From a bacterium (GTDB taxonomy: Bacteria > Verrucomicrobiota > Verrucomicrobiia > Limisphaerales > UBA11358): a stretch of DNA of 64,000 nucleotides. The stretch lies in assembly GCA_021780905.1 (NCBI GenBank), contig JAJXXW010000042.1, forward strand, positions 124,001 to 188,000. The letters run 5' to 3'. The position numbers and the translations under genes were made by a program. The notes below the pieces were generated by a model. That model saw only the letters and a program-made list of their open reading frames with translations, was not told the origin of the DNA and ran no database searches. Shown in pieces: positions 1 through 9,505 of this stretch (position 1 is its first letter; each line of letters opens with the position of its first letter).

Positions 1-2252
1 TTGAGCAGCGTCGTGTATTCGAGCAGTTGCACCGGCGTGCCGGTGATGACGGGCTGGTTGCGATTCTGCGGATCCAGTTCGCGGCGCAGGGTCTCCACAA
101 ATTCTTTCTGGTGGTCGTGCTGCCAGACATCCTTCTTCGGATAAACCTGCAGGAGAAATTTTCCGGTGACGCCCACGAACCGGTCCCGCAACGCCGGCGG
201 CAAATCTTCGATCCGCAGCGGCGCACGGTCGTCCTGTTTCTGCAAGGTCTGGAAGGTCACGCGCAGGTCATCGAAAAGCGCCTGCTGATACTCGCCCAGT
301 TGGTCGGCGTGGACGGCGAGCGTCGGGCCATCGCCGGCCAGCATCGTCCGCCGCAGTTCCAGCACCGTTGTTTGGAGCGACGCCAACTGCCGGGCCAGCG
401 CCGGATCGGTTTTGCTGACCTCCTCCAGCGCCACGCCGAGATAGCCGGAGAAGGAATACAGCGTCCGGCTCAACGCGTAGAGATCCGCCGGCCGCATATC
501 CGGCGCGCTGAAGTCCAGCGGCGCGACGGTGGCCTTGATGCCGGCGATCAACCGCAGCTTCACATTCTGGTCCTGATGCAAAAACCCGGCGATGGATTCC
601 ACGTCGGCGACCACGTTGGTCAGCGCGCGGATTTTTTTCTCCAGTTGCACCGCTTCGTCAAGATTATCCGCCACCACCGCGCCAAACAGCACGGATTTGT
701 CGGCCGAATCAATCAGCTTCTGCTCATACACCACCGCCGGCAGGCCGGCGCTTTGCATGTTCAGCAGATTGTAATCGAAGAACACTTTGCGCGCCGCGAA
801 GGCTGCCGCCACGCTGACGACCACGATCACCAGCGTCACCAGCACCGGCCGCTCCAGCCAGGAGCGTTCGATCCGCGCCCGCCGGTCGTCCTCAGGAACT
901 TCATGATCCATGACGTTTTGTTTCCCGCGCAGCAGCAGCACCGGCAGCACCGTCAGCATCGGCACCAAGCAGATCATCAGGCCGCCGCCGCAGATGACGC
1001 CCATTTCCCGGATGCCCTTGAAATCCGTGAACGCCATGGCCGCGAAGGCGCCCGCCGTCGTCAGCGCACCGGTGAAAATGCCCTGGCCGGTGAACACCAT
1101 CGCCTTGGTCAGCGCCTCGGCCTCGGTCTTGCCGTGGCGCAGTTCCTCCTCGTAACGCGTGATGAGATGCACGCCGAAATCAATCGCCAGCCCCACCAGC
1201 ATCGGCAGGAACGTGATCGTCAAAATGTTCAGGTGCCCGACCGTCAGCGTCGCGAACGCGAACGTGTAGGCCAGTCCGAGCAGCAGGCAGAGCATCGCCT
1301 TGATGGGCCGGCCGGTCTCGTTGTAACCGTAAATGAAAATGAGCGAGCACAGCACCAGCGACACCACGCCCGCCACCGTCGTGTCCTTTTGCGACTGCGC
1401 CATCTCGTCCAGTTCCAGCACCGGTTCGCCGGTCAGGCCGACGTTGACGCCGGAAACCTCGGACTTCGTCGTCTGGATCAACTGCCGGAGGCGGTCCACC
1501 GCGTCATCGTTCAAGTCGTCGCGCGGCGCGTGCGCGGTGACAAGAAAAATTTTCCCGCGATTAAAGGTGATGTAGGTTTCCGCCGCCGCCTCGTCGCCGG
1601 CATTGAACAACGCCGTCACGCCCGGCGACGGCGGCGTGCCGGGCCGGTCGAGGCTGTCCCGCGCCTGTTGCAAAATTCGCTCCAGCGCCGGCAGTGATTT
1701 CACCAGCGCGTCGTTCTGCGCATTCTCCTCGCGCTTGGCGGTGCGGAACTGGGTGTTGATCAGCTCGAAAAAGGAAACCAGGTTCGTCGTCTGCGAAAAT
1801 TTCTCGATGAAGGGCAGGTCGTCCTTCAGCGTGTAGCGCAGGCTGGCCAGATCGTTTTCTGGCACGAACAGCAGCGCCTTGCTGCCCATCATCGGCAAAT
1901 CGCCCTTGTAAAAAACATCCTTGAACAAATTCGTTTCCGCCTCCAGCCGCGCGCCCAGCCGCTCGACGAACTGGCGGTTTTTCTCCACGCTGTCGCTTTC
2001 CACCACCACCACGAGGTCGTCCTGCTGCGGAAATTCCTTCTGGAACGCGAGAAAGTTGTGATGGTAGCGCAGATTGCCGCCGACGAGGTTGTTCCGGTCC
2101 GGGTCGAACTGGAGATACTTCACCGTCACCGCGACGCACACGAAGAACAGCGCCACCTGCGGCCAGAAAAACCAGCCCGGTCGCCGGAGAATGCCGGCGG
2201 TGAGCCGGCCCAGCAGCCGCGCGAGAAAACTATCTGGGCTTAACGCCTTCAT
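1..2252 (-). CDS. MMPL/RND-family exporter, HpnN-like (partial)
   Basis: Inner-membrane RND-type exporter of the MMPL family; the closest named relative I recognise is HpnN, which moves hopanoids towards the outer membrane. The first 750 codons are visible and the reading frame runs off the window start, so the C-terminus is missing. After a short cytoplasmic N-terminus there is a membrane helix (about residues 24-45), a large periplasmic domain, and then the first helix bundle with the motifs ITFLPMLVGLAIDFGVHL and TGQGIFTGALTTAGAFAAM, typical of the MMPL core. A further helix (VLVTLVIVVVSVAAAFAA) opens the second half. The ATG at 2252 gives a well-formed N-terminus. It lies 69 bp downstream of a UPF0145 gene on the same strand, so the two may be co-transcribed. 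The substrate is not shown by the sequence; a hopanoid or other lipid role is inferred from family resemblance. Confidence 0.85.
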   Translation of the reverse strand, partial: MKALSPDSFLARLLGRLTAGILRRPGWFFWPQVALFFVCVAVTVKYLQFDPDRNNLVGGNLRYHHNFLAFQKEFPQQDDLVVVVESDSVEKNRQFVERLGARLEAETNLFKDVFYKGDLPMMGSKALLFVPENDLASLRYTLKDDLPFIEKFSQTTNLVSFFELINTQFRTAKREENAQNDALVKSLPALERILQQARDSLDRPGTPPSPGVTALFNAGDEAAAETYITFNRGKIFLVTAHAPRDDLNDDAVDRLRQLIQTTKSEVSGVNVGLTGEPVLELDEMAQSQKDTTVAGVVSLVLCSLIFIYGYNETGRPIKAMLCLLLGLAYTFAFATLTVGHLNILTITFLPMLVGLAIDFGVHLITRYEEELRHGKTEAEALTKAMVFTGQGIFTGALTTAGAFAAMAFTDFKGIREMGVICGGGLMICLVPMLTVLPVLLLRGKQNVMDHEVPEDDRRARIERSWLERPVLVTLVIVVVSVAAAFAARKVFFDYNLLNMQSAGLPAVVYEQKLIDSADKSVLFGAVVADNLDEAVQLEKKIRALTNVVADVESIAGFLHQDQNVKLRLIAGIKATVAPLDFSAPDMRPADLYALSRTLYSFSGYLGVALEEVSKTDPALARQLASLQTTVLELRRTMLAGDGPTLAVHADQLGEYQQALFDDLRVTFQTLQKQDDRAPLRIEDLPPALRDRFVGVTGKFLLQVYPKKDVWQHDHQKEFVETLRRELDPQNRNQPVITGTPVQLLEYTTLL

Positions 2253-2321
2253 GCCGGTTGATCCGTTGAATGGTTGGCGGGTTGAATCGGTTCCGAGGCG
2301 ACGATTCAACGCTTCAACCCG

Positions 2322-2663
2322 TCAACGAACCTCCTTTTCCACAAACACCGCCGTGCCGTAGCACAGCACCTCGGTGATGCCCGGCGCGATTTCCGTGGCG
2401 TCGTAGCGGACGCCGATGACCGCGTTGGCGCCGAGCTGGCCGGCGTGGGTGAGCATGAGGTTGAAGGTCTGTTCGCGCGCCTGCTCGCAGAGGTTGGTGT
2501 AGATGGTGATGTTCCCGCCGAACAGCGACTGGATGCTCGCGCCCAAATTGCCGACGACCGAGCGCGAGCGCACCATGATGCCGCGCACCACGCCGAACGA
2601 TTTTGTGATGCGGTAGCCGGGCAGCTCGAACGCCGTCGTTGTCAGGGGATGGGTCTGATCCAT
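2322..2663 (-). CDS. YbjQ/UPF0145 family protein
   Basis: Small cytoplasmic protein of 113 residues belonging to the YbjQ/UPF0145 family (heavy-metal-binding-domain fold, biochemical role unsettled). The family pattern is clear: an N-terminal strand ending [15 protein letters not shown], a middle segment with [17 protein letters not shown], a helix with [16 protein letters not shown], and the hallmark [15 protein letters not shown] followed by a C-terminal strand. The length matches the family (about 105-115 residues). It is upstream of, and on the same strand as, the MMPL exporter. No function can be read from this context. Confidence 0.88.
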   Translation of the reverse strand: MDQTHPLTTTAFELPGYRITKSFGVVRGIMVRSRSVVGNLGASIQSLFGGNITIYTNLCEQAREQTFNLMLTHAGQLGANAVIGVRYDATEIAPGITEVLCYGTAVFVEKEVR

Positions 2664-2951
2664 AGGCGGGGATTGAACACGACCGGCGGCGTCCGCAAAA
2701 GTCTAAACTTACCGGCCTGACGGCCGGCCGCCGGCAAAGACCGGTCAAAGTATGACCGCAAGGGACAATCGTGGCTGTCCGCGTCGAACTCGGCGACAAT
2801 CCCGGCAAGCCGGACTTTGGCGTCAAGAAACGGCTTGCAAAGACATGTGACGCAAGGATAATCAGACAGGCACCGGGAAAAATTATTGGCCGCCAGGAAC
2901 ATCTTGGATAAATGGGAATAGGAACTCCCGGTGGTATCGTGACCATAATAT

Positions 2952-3473
2952 ATGAAGCGTATTTTAGGCATTCTTTTTTTATCGCCGCTGGCCGTGGCCG
3001 TGGCCGCAGCCACCGTGATCGCCGTGGCCGGGAAGCCGGTGCTTTCGGTGCAACTCCCCGCAGGAGCGGAGGTCAAGACCGAAGGCGAGCGCACCAGCAT
3101 TCGCGCCACCAAAGCGCAGATATACCTGCAGCTTTGGCCGCTGCCCAAAGCCCGGACGTTGGAGGAGGGCGTGGGCTTGATCCCCGGCCTTCTGGCGGCG
3201 AGAGATGTCACCGACTTCAAAGCCGCCGCCACCAACCGCCTCACCGTCGCGGGTGCGCCCGCCGTGCATCTGGTTGGCAGTGGCAACGAGCAGGACGATG
3301 GCGATCCGAGCCAGGCGGACGTGGTTGTGTTTGCCGTCGGCCATAAAATTTTCGCGGCCTGCACCCACGGCGAGGACCGGGTGGCCGCCGAAGTGGCCGC
3401 GATGCTGAAGGTTTTGGAATCGGCCAAGCTGCCCGAGGCGGAAACGCCGGACGGCGAACCGCCGAAGCAGTGA
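2952..3473 (+). CDS. Hypothetical exported protein
   Basis: Unrecognised protein of 173 residues. It starts with a basic dipeptide and a long hydrophobic stretch (about residues 4-26), which reads as a signal peptide or an N-terminal anchor, so the remainder is probably periplasmic. The mature part is mixed alpha/beta without Cys pairs or catalytic motifs I can name. The segment VVVFAVGHKIFAACTHGED followed by a helix resembles small periplasmic ligand-binding or PsbP-like folds, but this is only an impression. The C-terminus is acidic and Pro-rich. It stands alone: upstream genes are divergent, and the next gene starts 300 bp downstream on the same strand. Confidence 0.7.
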   Translation: MKRILGILFLSPLAVAVAAATVIAVAGKPVLSVQLPAGAEVKTEGERTSIRATKAQIYLQLWPLPKARTLEEGVGLIPGLLAARDVTDFKAAATNRLTVAGAPAVHLVGSGNEQDDGDPSQADVVVFAVGHKIFAACTHGEDRVAAEVAAMLKVLESAKLPEAETPDGEPPKQ

Positions 3474-3774
3474 TTCCAGTTCACGTTTGCCAACACCGCC
3501 CGTGTCCTCTACATCAACCGGTAAAAAGTGTCCGCCCAGGAAAAGTTTTTCCATGCGTTCAGCGTCCGGCAAAGGAAGATCTTCGACTTGATTACCCTCG
3601 GCAGCCCGGACACGCCGGCATCCGGCGGGACACCACGCCTCGTCACTCGGCAATTTTTCCGGCCCCGCAGTTTCCGCCGTGTTAACCTCTCCAATATTGT
3701 CGGCACCCTGCTGACATTTAGAGCACCGCATTCCGGCGTGCAGGCTGTGAATTGTTTCGGTAAGATTTTTGATC
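3474..3774. other. Intergenic stretch without a convincing gene
   Basis: About 300 bases between the exported protein and the VIT-type transporter. Short open frames exist on both strands, but none has a start, a family pattern or a neighbour relation that supports it. The plus strand must hold the transporter promoter, but I see no clear -35/-10 pair. Confidence 0.4.
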
Positions 3775-4464
3775 ATGAACACCGTTGAACTTCACCGGAC
3801 TCACCGCATCGGCTGGCTTCGCGCCGCCGTCCTCGGGGCCAACGACGGCATCGTCTCCACCGCCAGTTTGATTGTCGGTGTGGCGGCGGCGGAAGCCAGC
3901 CGCAACAGTGTGCTGGTCGCCGGCATGGCCGGTTTGGTGGCCGGCGCCATGGCCATGGCCGCCGGCGAGTATGTCTCCGTCAGTTCACAATCCGATACCG
4001 AAAATGCCGACCTGGAACGGGAGCGGAAGGAGTTGGCGAGTGACCGGGAGTTTGAACAGGCGGAGTTGGCGGCGATTTACGTTCAGCGGGGGCTGGACAC
4101 CGAACTAGCCAGACAGGTCGCCGCCCAACTGATGGCCAAGGACGCGCTCGGTGCCCATGCCCGGGACGAATTGGGCATCTCCGACACCTTGAGCGCACGC
4201 CCGGTTCAGGCCGCGTTGGCGTCCGCCTGCTCCTTCACTGTCGGTGCCACACTGCCCTTGCTGCTGGTGCTCATGGTGCCGGCCAGCGGACTGGTCTGGG
4301 TGGTTTCCGGCGGCTCGCTGTTCTTTCTGGCCGCGCTCGGTGCCGTGGCCGCCCGCGCCGGCGGTGCATCCGTATGGAAATCGGTGGCGCGCGTCACCTT
4401 TTGGGGTGCCATGGCGATGGCCTTGACCGCCGGGGTCAGTGCCCTGTTTGGCGCGAAACTTTAA
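3775..4464 (+). CDS. VIT1/CCC1 family Fe/Mn transporter
   Basis: Integral membrane protein of the VIT1/CCC1 family, which moves Fe2+ or Mn2+ across membranes; 229 residues from the ATG chosen here (a TTG two codons upstream is also in frame). The first helix carries the family signature RAAVLGANDGIVSTASLIVG, and the second contains GLVAGAMAMAAGEYVSVSSQ with the conserved Met/Gly/Glu set. A charged cytoplasmic segment (about residues 75-135, rich in Glu) corresponds to the metal-binding helical domain. Three further hydrophobic segments follow to the C-terminus, giving five membrane spans. No metal-responsive site is evident upstream, and the gene is not in an operon. Confidence 0.93.
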   Translation: MNTVELHRTHRIGWLRAAVLGANDGIVSTASLIVGVAAAEASRNSVLVAGMAGLVAGAMAMAAGEYVSVSSQSDTENADLERERKELASDREFEQAELAAIYVQRGLDTELARQVAAQLMAKDALGAHARDELGISDTLSARPVQAALASACSFTVGATLPLLLVLMVPASGLVWVVSGGSLFFLAALGAVAARAGGASVWKSVARVTFWGAMAMALTAGVSALFGAKL

Positions 4465-4913
4465 TCAGCGCCACCGCAGAACCGGCTGGAGACAAAGTCA
4501 TTTCTGCTAACAGTCGGATTGAACCGAAAAACACGCTCGCCGACGCTTGCTGTTTGGTCCAAAACCTCCATTTGGTTTCGGTAATCTGCTTTTGTGCGGT
4601 TCCTCTGGACAAGGCAAATCCGCTTGGCGCGGTTTGGTTTTCTCCCGGCACAGGTTTACCGGATCGACGCGATGGCTACGGGAGGTGACGCCCGCAAAAA
4701 CTTAACCACATCAGAGCACCACGCAAACGACGACCAATGCCCAAGTTGGAGTGCTGGACCGCCTGATGATCGCCACGCCGCCGAATGAATTTCTGGAACG
4801 GCTCGACCGGACGAAAGTATGATGCCGAGATAAGTCTGCAAAACTCCCCGCCGCTGAATTGCCGCTTTTCATTCTGCTTTGTTTCTTGGTTCCTTCGTTG
4901 TTAATTTATCCGC
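4465..4913. other. Intergenic region with a possible gene tail
   Basis: This 449-bp stretch has no complete gene. Near 4717-4822 a plus-strand frame without a start codon encodes a plausible protein C-terminus (contains VGVLDRLMIATPPNEFLERL and ends in TGA at 4820-4822), which could be the tail of a decayed gene. The 60 bases before hemL are AT-rich and probably contain its promoter; no strong Shine-Dalgarno is present. Confidence 0.35.
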
Positions 4914-6197
4914 ATGAATCGCGTCAAATCCGACCAGCTTTTTGCCGAGGCCTTGAAATATATTCCCGGCGGCGTCAATTCGCCGGTGCGCGCCTTTCGC
5001 GCGGTGGGCGGCAATCCGTTTTTCGTCAACCGCGCCGCCGGCTCCAAGGTCTGGGACGTGGACGGCAATGAGTTGATTGATTACGTGCTGACGTGGGGGC
5101 CGGCCATCCTCGGCCACGCGCATCCAAAAATCATCGCCGCCGTGAAAGCCGCCGCCGAACTCGGCACGAGCTTCGGCATCCCGAATCCGCACGAGGTCAC
5201 GATGGCCAAGCGCATCTGCAAACTAGTGCCGAGCGTGCAAAAGGTGCGCATGACGAGCAGCGGCACGGAGGCGTGCATGAGTGCCATCCGGCTGGCGCGC
5301 GGGTTCACGAAGCGCGACAAAATCATCAAGTTCGACGGCTGCTATCACGGTCATGTGGATTCGCTGCTGGTGCGCGCGGGGAGTGGCGCACTGACGTTCG
5401 GCCATCCGGACAGCGCGGGCATTCCGGCGGCGTTCACGTCGCACACCATCGTCGCGCCCTACAACGATGTGGACGCGATGAAAAATATTTTCGCGGCAAA
5501 CAAAAATGAAATCGCCGGCATCATCGTGGAACCGGTGCCGGGCAACGCGGGCTTGTATCTGCCGCAGCCGGGCTATCTGGAATTTCTGCGCGAGATCACC
5601 AAAGCCAACGGCGCTCTGCTGATTTTTGACGAAGTGATGACGGGCTTCCGCCTCGCGCGCGGCGGCGCGCAGGAACGGTTTGGCATCACACCAGACTTGA
5701 GCACGTTCGGCAAAGTCATCGGCGGCGGGCTGCCGGTCGGCGCGTTCGGCGGGCGCGCGGAGATCATGGATTGTCTCGCGCCGCTCGGCCCGGTATATCA
5801 GGCGGGAACGCTCAGCGGCAATCCGGTGGCGATGGCCGCCGGTCTCGCGAACCTGGACGAACTTTTGAACGGCGACGCTTACAAAAAATTGGAAGAACGC
5901 GGTGCACAACTCGCCGCTGGCATGCGGGACGCGGCGAGATCGGCGAACGTGCCGGTGCAGTTCAACCAGTGCGGCTCGATGTTCTGCGGCTATTTCACAA
6001 CGCAGCCAGTTCACAACGTTGCCGACGCGATGCACAGCGACCGCGAAAAGTTTAAGAAGTTTTTCCACGGCATGCTGGATGCGGGCGTTTATCTCGCGCC
6101 GTCGCAGTTCGAGGCGGGTTTCCTTTCCATCGCGCACACGGCGGCGGACATCGAGAAGACGGTTAACGCGGCGGCTAAAGTGTTGCGCGCCCTGTAA
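4914..6197 (+). CDS. hemL: Glutamate-1-semialdehyde 2,1-aminomutase
   Basis: PLP enzyme converting glutamate-1-semialdehyde to 5-aminolevulinate, the last step of the C5 route to tetrapyrroles; cytoplasmic. The protein has the standard length (427 residues). Visible hallmarks are the N-terminal [18 protein letters not shown], the cofactor-phosphate motif [17 protein letters not shown] (about residues 113-129), the ring-stacking segment [10 protein letters not shown], the Asp motif FDEVMTGFR (238-246) and the Schiff-base lysine in [10 protein letters not shown] (Lys267). The ATG at 4914 gives the canonical start a few residues before the SDQLFAEA helix. No other hem genes are nearby, so it is a monocistronic housekeeping gene. 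Confidence 0.98.
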   Translation: MNRVKSDQLFAEALKYIPGGVNSPVRAFRAVGGNPFFVNRAAGSKVWDVDGNELIDYVLTWGPAILGHAHPKIIAAVKAAAELGTSFGIPNPHEVTMAKRICKLVPSVQKVRMTSSGTEACMSAIRLARGFTKRDKIIKFDGCYHGHVDSLLVRAGSGALTFGHPDSAGIPAAFTSHTIVAPYNDVDAMKNIFAANKNEIAGIIVEPVPGNAGLYLPQPGYLEFLREITKANGALLIFDEVMTGFRLARGGAQERFGITPDLSTFGKVIGGGLPVGAFGGRAEIMDCLAPLGPVYQAGTLSGNPVAMAAGLANLDELLNGDAYKKLEERGAQLAAGMRDAARSANVPVQFNQCGSMFCGYFTTQPVHNVADAMHSDREKFKKFFHGMLDAGVYLAPSQFEAGFLSIAHTAADIEKTVNAAAKVLRAL

Positions 6198-6281
6198 CCT
6201 TCAACGCGGCGTTCCGTCTGACCATTCAATCCGCCGGCCCTGACAACGGCGGTTCACATCCAAAAATAAATCAATAAAAAC

Positions 6282-6695
6282 ATGAAATTCACCAAAACAT
6301 TCGCGCTGGCGGCACTCGTCGCCGGCAGCCTTTCGGCCGGCCCGGCGCTACAGGCACAAGACACCAACACTCCGCCGCCGGGCGGCTCGGTGGTGCATAA
6401 CCGCCCGAATGGCGATCAGTTAGCCAAGCAGCTCGGGCTGACGGACGACCAGCGGGCCAAAGTCAAAGCCTTACTGGAAGACCAGCAGGCCAAAATGAAA
6501 GCCCTGCGTGACGACACCAGCCTTTCGACGACCGACAAGCGGGCCAAGGCCAAGGAAATCCGCGAAGCCACCCTGGCGAAGATGAAGGAAATCCTGACGC
6601 CAGATCAATTGGCCAAGTTGCAGCAACACCTGCAACACAAACGTCCGCTCGGCGGCGCTGCCGGTGCCGGCGGCAGTGCGGCACCCCCGCAATAA
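6282..6695 (+). CDS. Spy/LTXXQ-like exported helical protein
   Basis: Small exported protein (137 residues) with a signal peptide (Lys-rich start, hydrophobic core to about residue 20, then ALQAQ). The mature part is a Gln/Lys-rich alpha-helical protein with two LTxxQ-type repeats: LGLTDDQRAKVKALLEDQQ and EILTPDQLAKLQQHLQ. That pattern is typical of the Spy/CpxP-like periplasmic group and of many small verrucomicrobial proteins. A chaperone or stress role is a family-based guess. The tail is Gly/Ala/Pro-rich and probably disordered. It ends 20 bp before a strong intrinsic terminator and converges on aspS. Confidence 0.8.
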   Translation: MKFTKTFALAALVAGSLSAGPALQAQDTNTPPPGGSVVHNRPNGDQLAKQLGLTDDQRAKVKALLEDQQAKMKALRDDTSLSTTDKRAKAKEIREATLAKMKEILTPDQLAKLQQHLQHKRPLGGAAGAGGSAAPPQ

Positions 6696-6714
6696 GCTTT
6701 GGAGCATCACGCGA

Positions 6715-6741
6715 GGGACGGCCAAAAGCCGTCCCTTTTTT
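6715..6741 (+). terminator. Intrinsic terminator after the Spy-like gene
   Basis: Perfect 8-bp stem (GGGACGGC at 6715-6722 with GCCGTCCC at 6728-6735), a 5-base loop and a run of six T. It is positioned for the plus-strand gene. The minus-strand side lacks a T run, so it is not bidirectional for aspS. Confidence 0.9.
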
Positions 6742-6759
6742 ATTCCACCTGACGGAGTT

Positions 6760-8577
6760 TTATGATTTTGCCGGAGCTGGCTCCGGCTTCTTGCCCCTCA
6801 CCTCGATGTAAAGATCACGCAGTTGCTTCGGCGAAACCTGGCTCGGCGAATCGGTCATCAGGCAGGTGCCCTTCGCGGTCTTCGGGAAGGCGATGACATC
6901 GCGGATGCTTGGCGTGCCGCAGAGAATCGCGATGAGGCGATCAAAGCCGAGCGCGATGCCCCCGTGCGGCGGCGCGCCGTAGCGGAACGCTTCAAGCATA
7001 TAACCAAAGCGCAGCTTCGTTTCTTCCGGCGGAATGGCGAGCAGTTCCTCGAAAATGGTTTTCTGCACGTCGGGCTGGTGGATACGGATCGAACCGCCGC
7101 CGAGTTCCACGCCGTTGACGACGATGTCGTAGTGCTGGCCACGGACTTTCTTGGGGTCGGTCTTGAGCAACGGAACATCCTCGGCCACCGGCGCGGTGAA
7201 CGGATGATGGCTGGAATACCAGCGGTTGTTCTCGCGATCGAAACCAAGCAGCGGGAACTCCACGACCCAAAGGAAATTAAACTGATGCGGATCAATCACC
7301 AGCTTCCCCTGCCCTTTCAACACCTCGGCGCAATACAAACGAATCTTGCCGAGAATTTCGCAGGCGTTCAGCCATTGGTCGGCGGCGAAGAGAATCAAAT
7401 CGCCTTCCTGGATTTGCAATTTGCTTGTGAGCGCGACTTTCTCGGCGTCGCTGAAAAACTTCACAATCGGCGATTTCCATTCGCCGTTTTCGACCTTGAT
7501 ATAAGCGAGTCCCTTCGCACCGAAGCCTTTGGCGGTCTCGGTCATGGTTTCGATTTGTCCCTGCGTCGCACCGGCGAGGCCGCGCGCGTTGATGGCTTTC
7601 ACCATGCCGCCGGCTTCGATGCATTTGCCGAACACGCCGAACTTCGAGCCTTTGAATTCTTCGCTGAAATCCACGAGTTCCATGCCGAAGCGCGTGTCGG
7701 GCTTATCAATGCCCCAGCGGTTGAGCGCCTCTTCAAAGCTGATGCGCTTGAACGGCGTGGGCACGTCAAGGTTCAGCGCGGTTTTCCAGACGCGCTTGAT
7801 GAGACCTTCGATGAGCGCGTAAATATCTTCGCGGTCAATGAAGCTCATCTCGATGTCCACCTGCGTGAACTCCGGCTGACGGTCGGCGCGCAAATCCTCG
7901 TCGCGATAGCAGCGCGCGAGCTGGAAATATTTTTCGACGCCGGCGACCATCAGAATCTGTTTGAACTGTTGCGGCGATTGCGGCAGCGCGTAGAACGTGC
8001 CGGCTTCGCGGCGGTTCGGCACAAGAAATTCGCGTGCGCCTTCGGGCGTGGATTTGAACAGCGTGGGCGTTTCGACTTCGAGGAAACCCTGTTCGTCCAT
8101 GTAGCTGCGCGTGGCGATGGCGACTTTGCTGCGGACTTTCAGATTGCGCGCCATTTCGGGACGGCGCAGGTCGAGGTAGCGGTATTGCAGGCGCGTGTCT
8201 TCGGCAACTTTCGCGGCGACTTCGGGATCGTCAATCTGGAACGGCAAAACGTCTGCCATGTTCAAGACTTCCAGTGCGGTGACACCGACTTCGACTTCAC
8301 CGGTGGGAATCTTGGCGTTGTTCGTGCCGGCGGGACGCTGGCGCACCTTGCCGGTGATGCTCACGACACATTCGCTGCGGAGCGCGGCGGCCTGCGCGAA
8401 GAGTTCCGGCGTCAAATCGGACGGATCGAACACCGTCTGCGTGCGGCCTTCGCGGTCGCGGATGTCAATGAAGATGAGGCCGCCGAGGTCGCGGCGGGAA
8501 TGAACCCAGCCGGAGAGCGTGACGGTTTGCCCGATGTGTGCCAGGCGCAGTTCGTTGCAATGATGCGTGCGTTTCAT
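6760..8577 (-). CDS. aspS: Aspartyl-tRNA synthetase
   Basis: Class II aminoacyl-tRNA synthetase charging tRNA-Asp (possibly also tRNA-Asn; that cannot be told here). It has 605 residues, the bacterial-type length. Order: N-terminal OB-fold anticodon-binding domain (residues 1 to about 110, with GWVHSRRDLGGLIFIDIRDR), the class II core with motif 1 around FLEVETPTLFKSTPEGARE, motif 2 around RCYRDEDLRADRQPEFTQ, the bacterial GAD insertion domain (about 290-420), and motif 3 GGIALGFDRLIAILCG near the C-terminus. The ATG at 8577 fits the family N-terminus. The gene is isolated and faces the Spy-like gene. Confidence 0.98.
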   Translation of the reverse strand: MKRTHHCNELRLAHIGQTVTLSGWVHSRRDLGGLIFIDIRDREGRTQTVFDPSDLTPELFAQAAALRSECVVSITGKVRQRPAGTNNAKIPTGEVEVGVTALEVLNMADVLPFQIDDPEVAAKVAEDTRLQYRYLDLRRPEMARNLKVRSKVAIATRSYMDEQGFLEVETPTLFKSTPEGAREFLVPNRREAGTFYALPQSPQQFKQILMVAGVEKYFQLARCYRDEDLRADRQPEFTQVDIEMSFIDREDIYALIEGLIKRVWKTALNLDVPTPFKRISFEEALNRWGIDKPDTRFGMELVDFSEEFKGSKFGVFGKCIEAGGMVKAINARGLAGATQGQIETMTETAKGFGAKGLAYIKVENGEWKSPIVKFFSDAEKVALTSKLQIQEGDLILFAADQWLNACEILGKIRLYCAEVLKGQGKLVIDPHQFNFLWVVEFPLLGFDRENNRWYSSHHPFTAPVAEDVPLLKTDPKKVRGQHYDIVVNGVELGGGSIRIHQPDVQKTIFEELLAIPPEETKLRFGYMLEAFRYGAPPHGGIALGFDRLIAILCGTPSIRDVIAFPKTAKGTCLMTDSPSQVSPKQLRDLYIEVRGKKPEPAPAKS

Positions 8578-9053
8578 TTTAAAGTGCGGATTGCGGAATT
8601 CGGATTGCGGAATTCAGAACCCAAAGTGAACGCAGATTGTGACTGCGAAACCGCCTGAATTCAAAGAGTTTTTTGCCTCATTCGTGCCCCCAGGGTGCCA
8701 CGAGGAGCGCGATCGTCTCCCGCCGAGGCTGTCCCATAAACTCCACCGGCATCCAGAGAATTGCGCTTTCGTGGGTGCGCCAAATGAAGAAAGTCCTCAA
8801 ATTCCACGATTAAATCGGCGGCCTGCATCAGCGCATTCGGAGGACCGAGAGTCGGATTGCGTTGCCGTTCAAATTCGTCCGATGGCGGACCGGCGACCCA
8901 CCCCCAAAAACCACCCAGCCGCACCCCGCGCTTGACATCTGTTCCCGCGAGACGAAAATCACCAGAATAGATACGACTCAAGCGCCATTCCCGTGATGTG
9001 AAAACTTCAAAAAAAACAAACCCCCATTCGTCCGAAGTGGATGACAACAATAG
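8578..9053. other. Degraded intergenic region
   Basis: No intact gene. Next to aspS there is a short direct repeat (GGATTGCGGAATTC twice, 8588-8615). On the minus strand around 8690-8890, fragments in different frames look coding (for example MGQPRRETIALLVAPWGHE, and LIVEFEDFL in another frame), which suggests a gene decayed by frameshifts; I cannot name it. Confidence 0.3.
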
Positions 9054-9461
9054 CCATCGCTGCCGGCCCGCCGCGTCACCGCCACCCAAGGCTTTCGCGA
9101 TGCCATGGCCGCGCCGGCCAAGCTGCCCGAGTTCAAAGGCACGGTTGTAAATGTCCTGACTGAAAAACACTAGGATCCGCTGCAAGACGCCGCCGAAATG
9201 AAAATGACGAAGGTGAAGAGCCAAATGGACACGCTGAAAATAGACGGGCACAAATTCGCGAACGGCGAGGAGCAAGCCGAGTTCAACAAACTGATGGCGG
9301 AAGCCTGCACCTCGGCGGAGTTGGACGCCTGCCACGGCATTTCCAACCAGGGTTTTCATTATCTCGGCAGCGCAAAAATCCTGGCCTCGATCGGCCAGGG
9401 CTTTGCCGAGGCGATGGCGGAAGTGATGAGGCCGCCAGCCCAAGCCGGCGGGCAGGCTTAA
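9054..9461 (+). pseudogene. Sialate O-acetylesterase-like fragment with amber stop
   Basis: C-terminal fragment that resembles the secreted sialate O-acetylesterase (SASA/CE6-like) proteins common in Verrucomicrobia. The frame reads TATQGFRDAMAAPAKLPEFK and continues through KGTVVNVLTEKH, then a TAG at 9171-9173, then resumes in the same frame and ends with the family-type close GFHYLGSAKILASIGQGFAE. The TAG stands where a Trp would be expected after TEKH, consistent with one TGG to TAG change. The N-terminal catalytic part with the GDS motif is absent. Family assignment rests on memory of C-terminal patterns. The first stretch after the stop could be translated alone from the ATG at 9198 (87 residues), but that is unlikely to be functional. 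Confidence 0.55.
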
Positions 9462-9505
9462 CCGGCCCGGCGAAGCCGTGAAACCCCGAACGCCATAAAT
9501 TAACC

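Noticed and set aside
27-1697. Long plus-strand frame opposite the MMPL gene
   Set aside because: Arg/His/Gln-rich shadow of the real minus-strand membrane protein, with no family pattern.
6823-8658. 611-codon plus-strand frame over aspS
   Set aside because: Antisense shadow of a clear aspartyl-tRNA synthetase; composition is typical of a mirrored frame.
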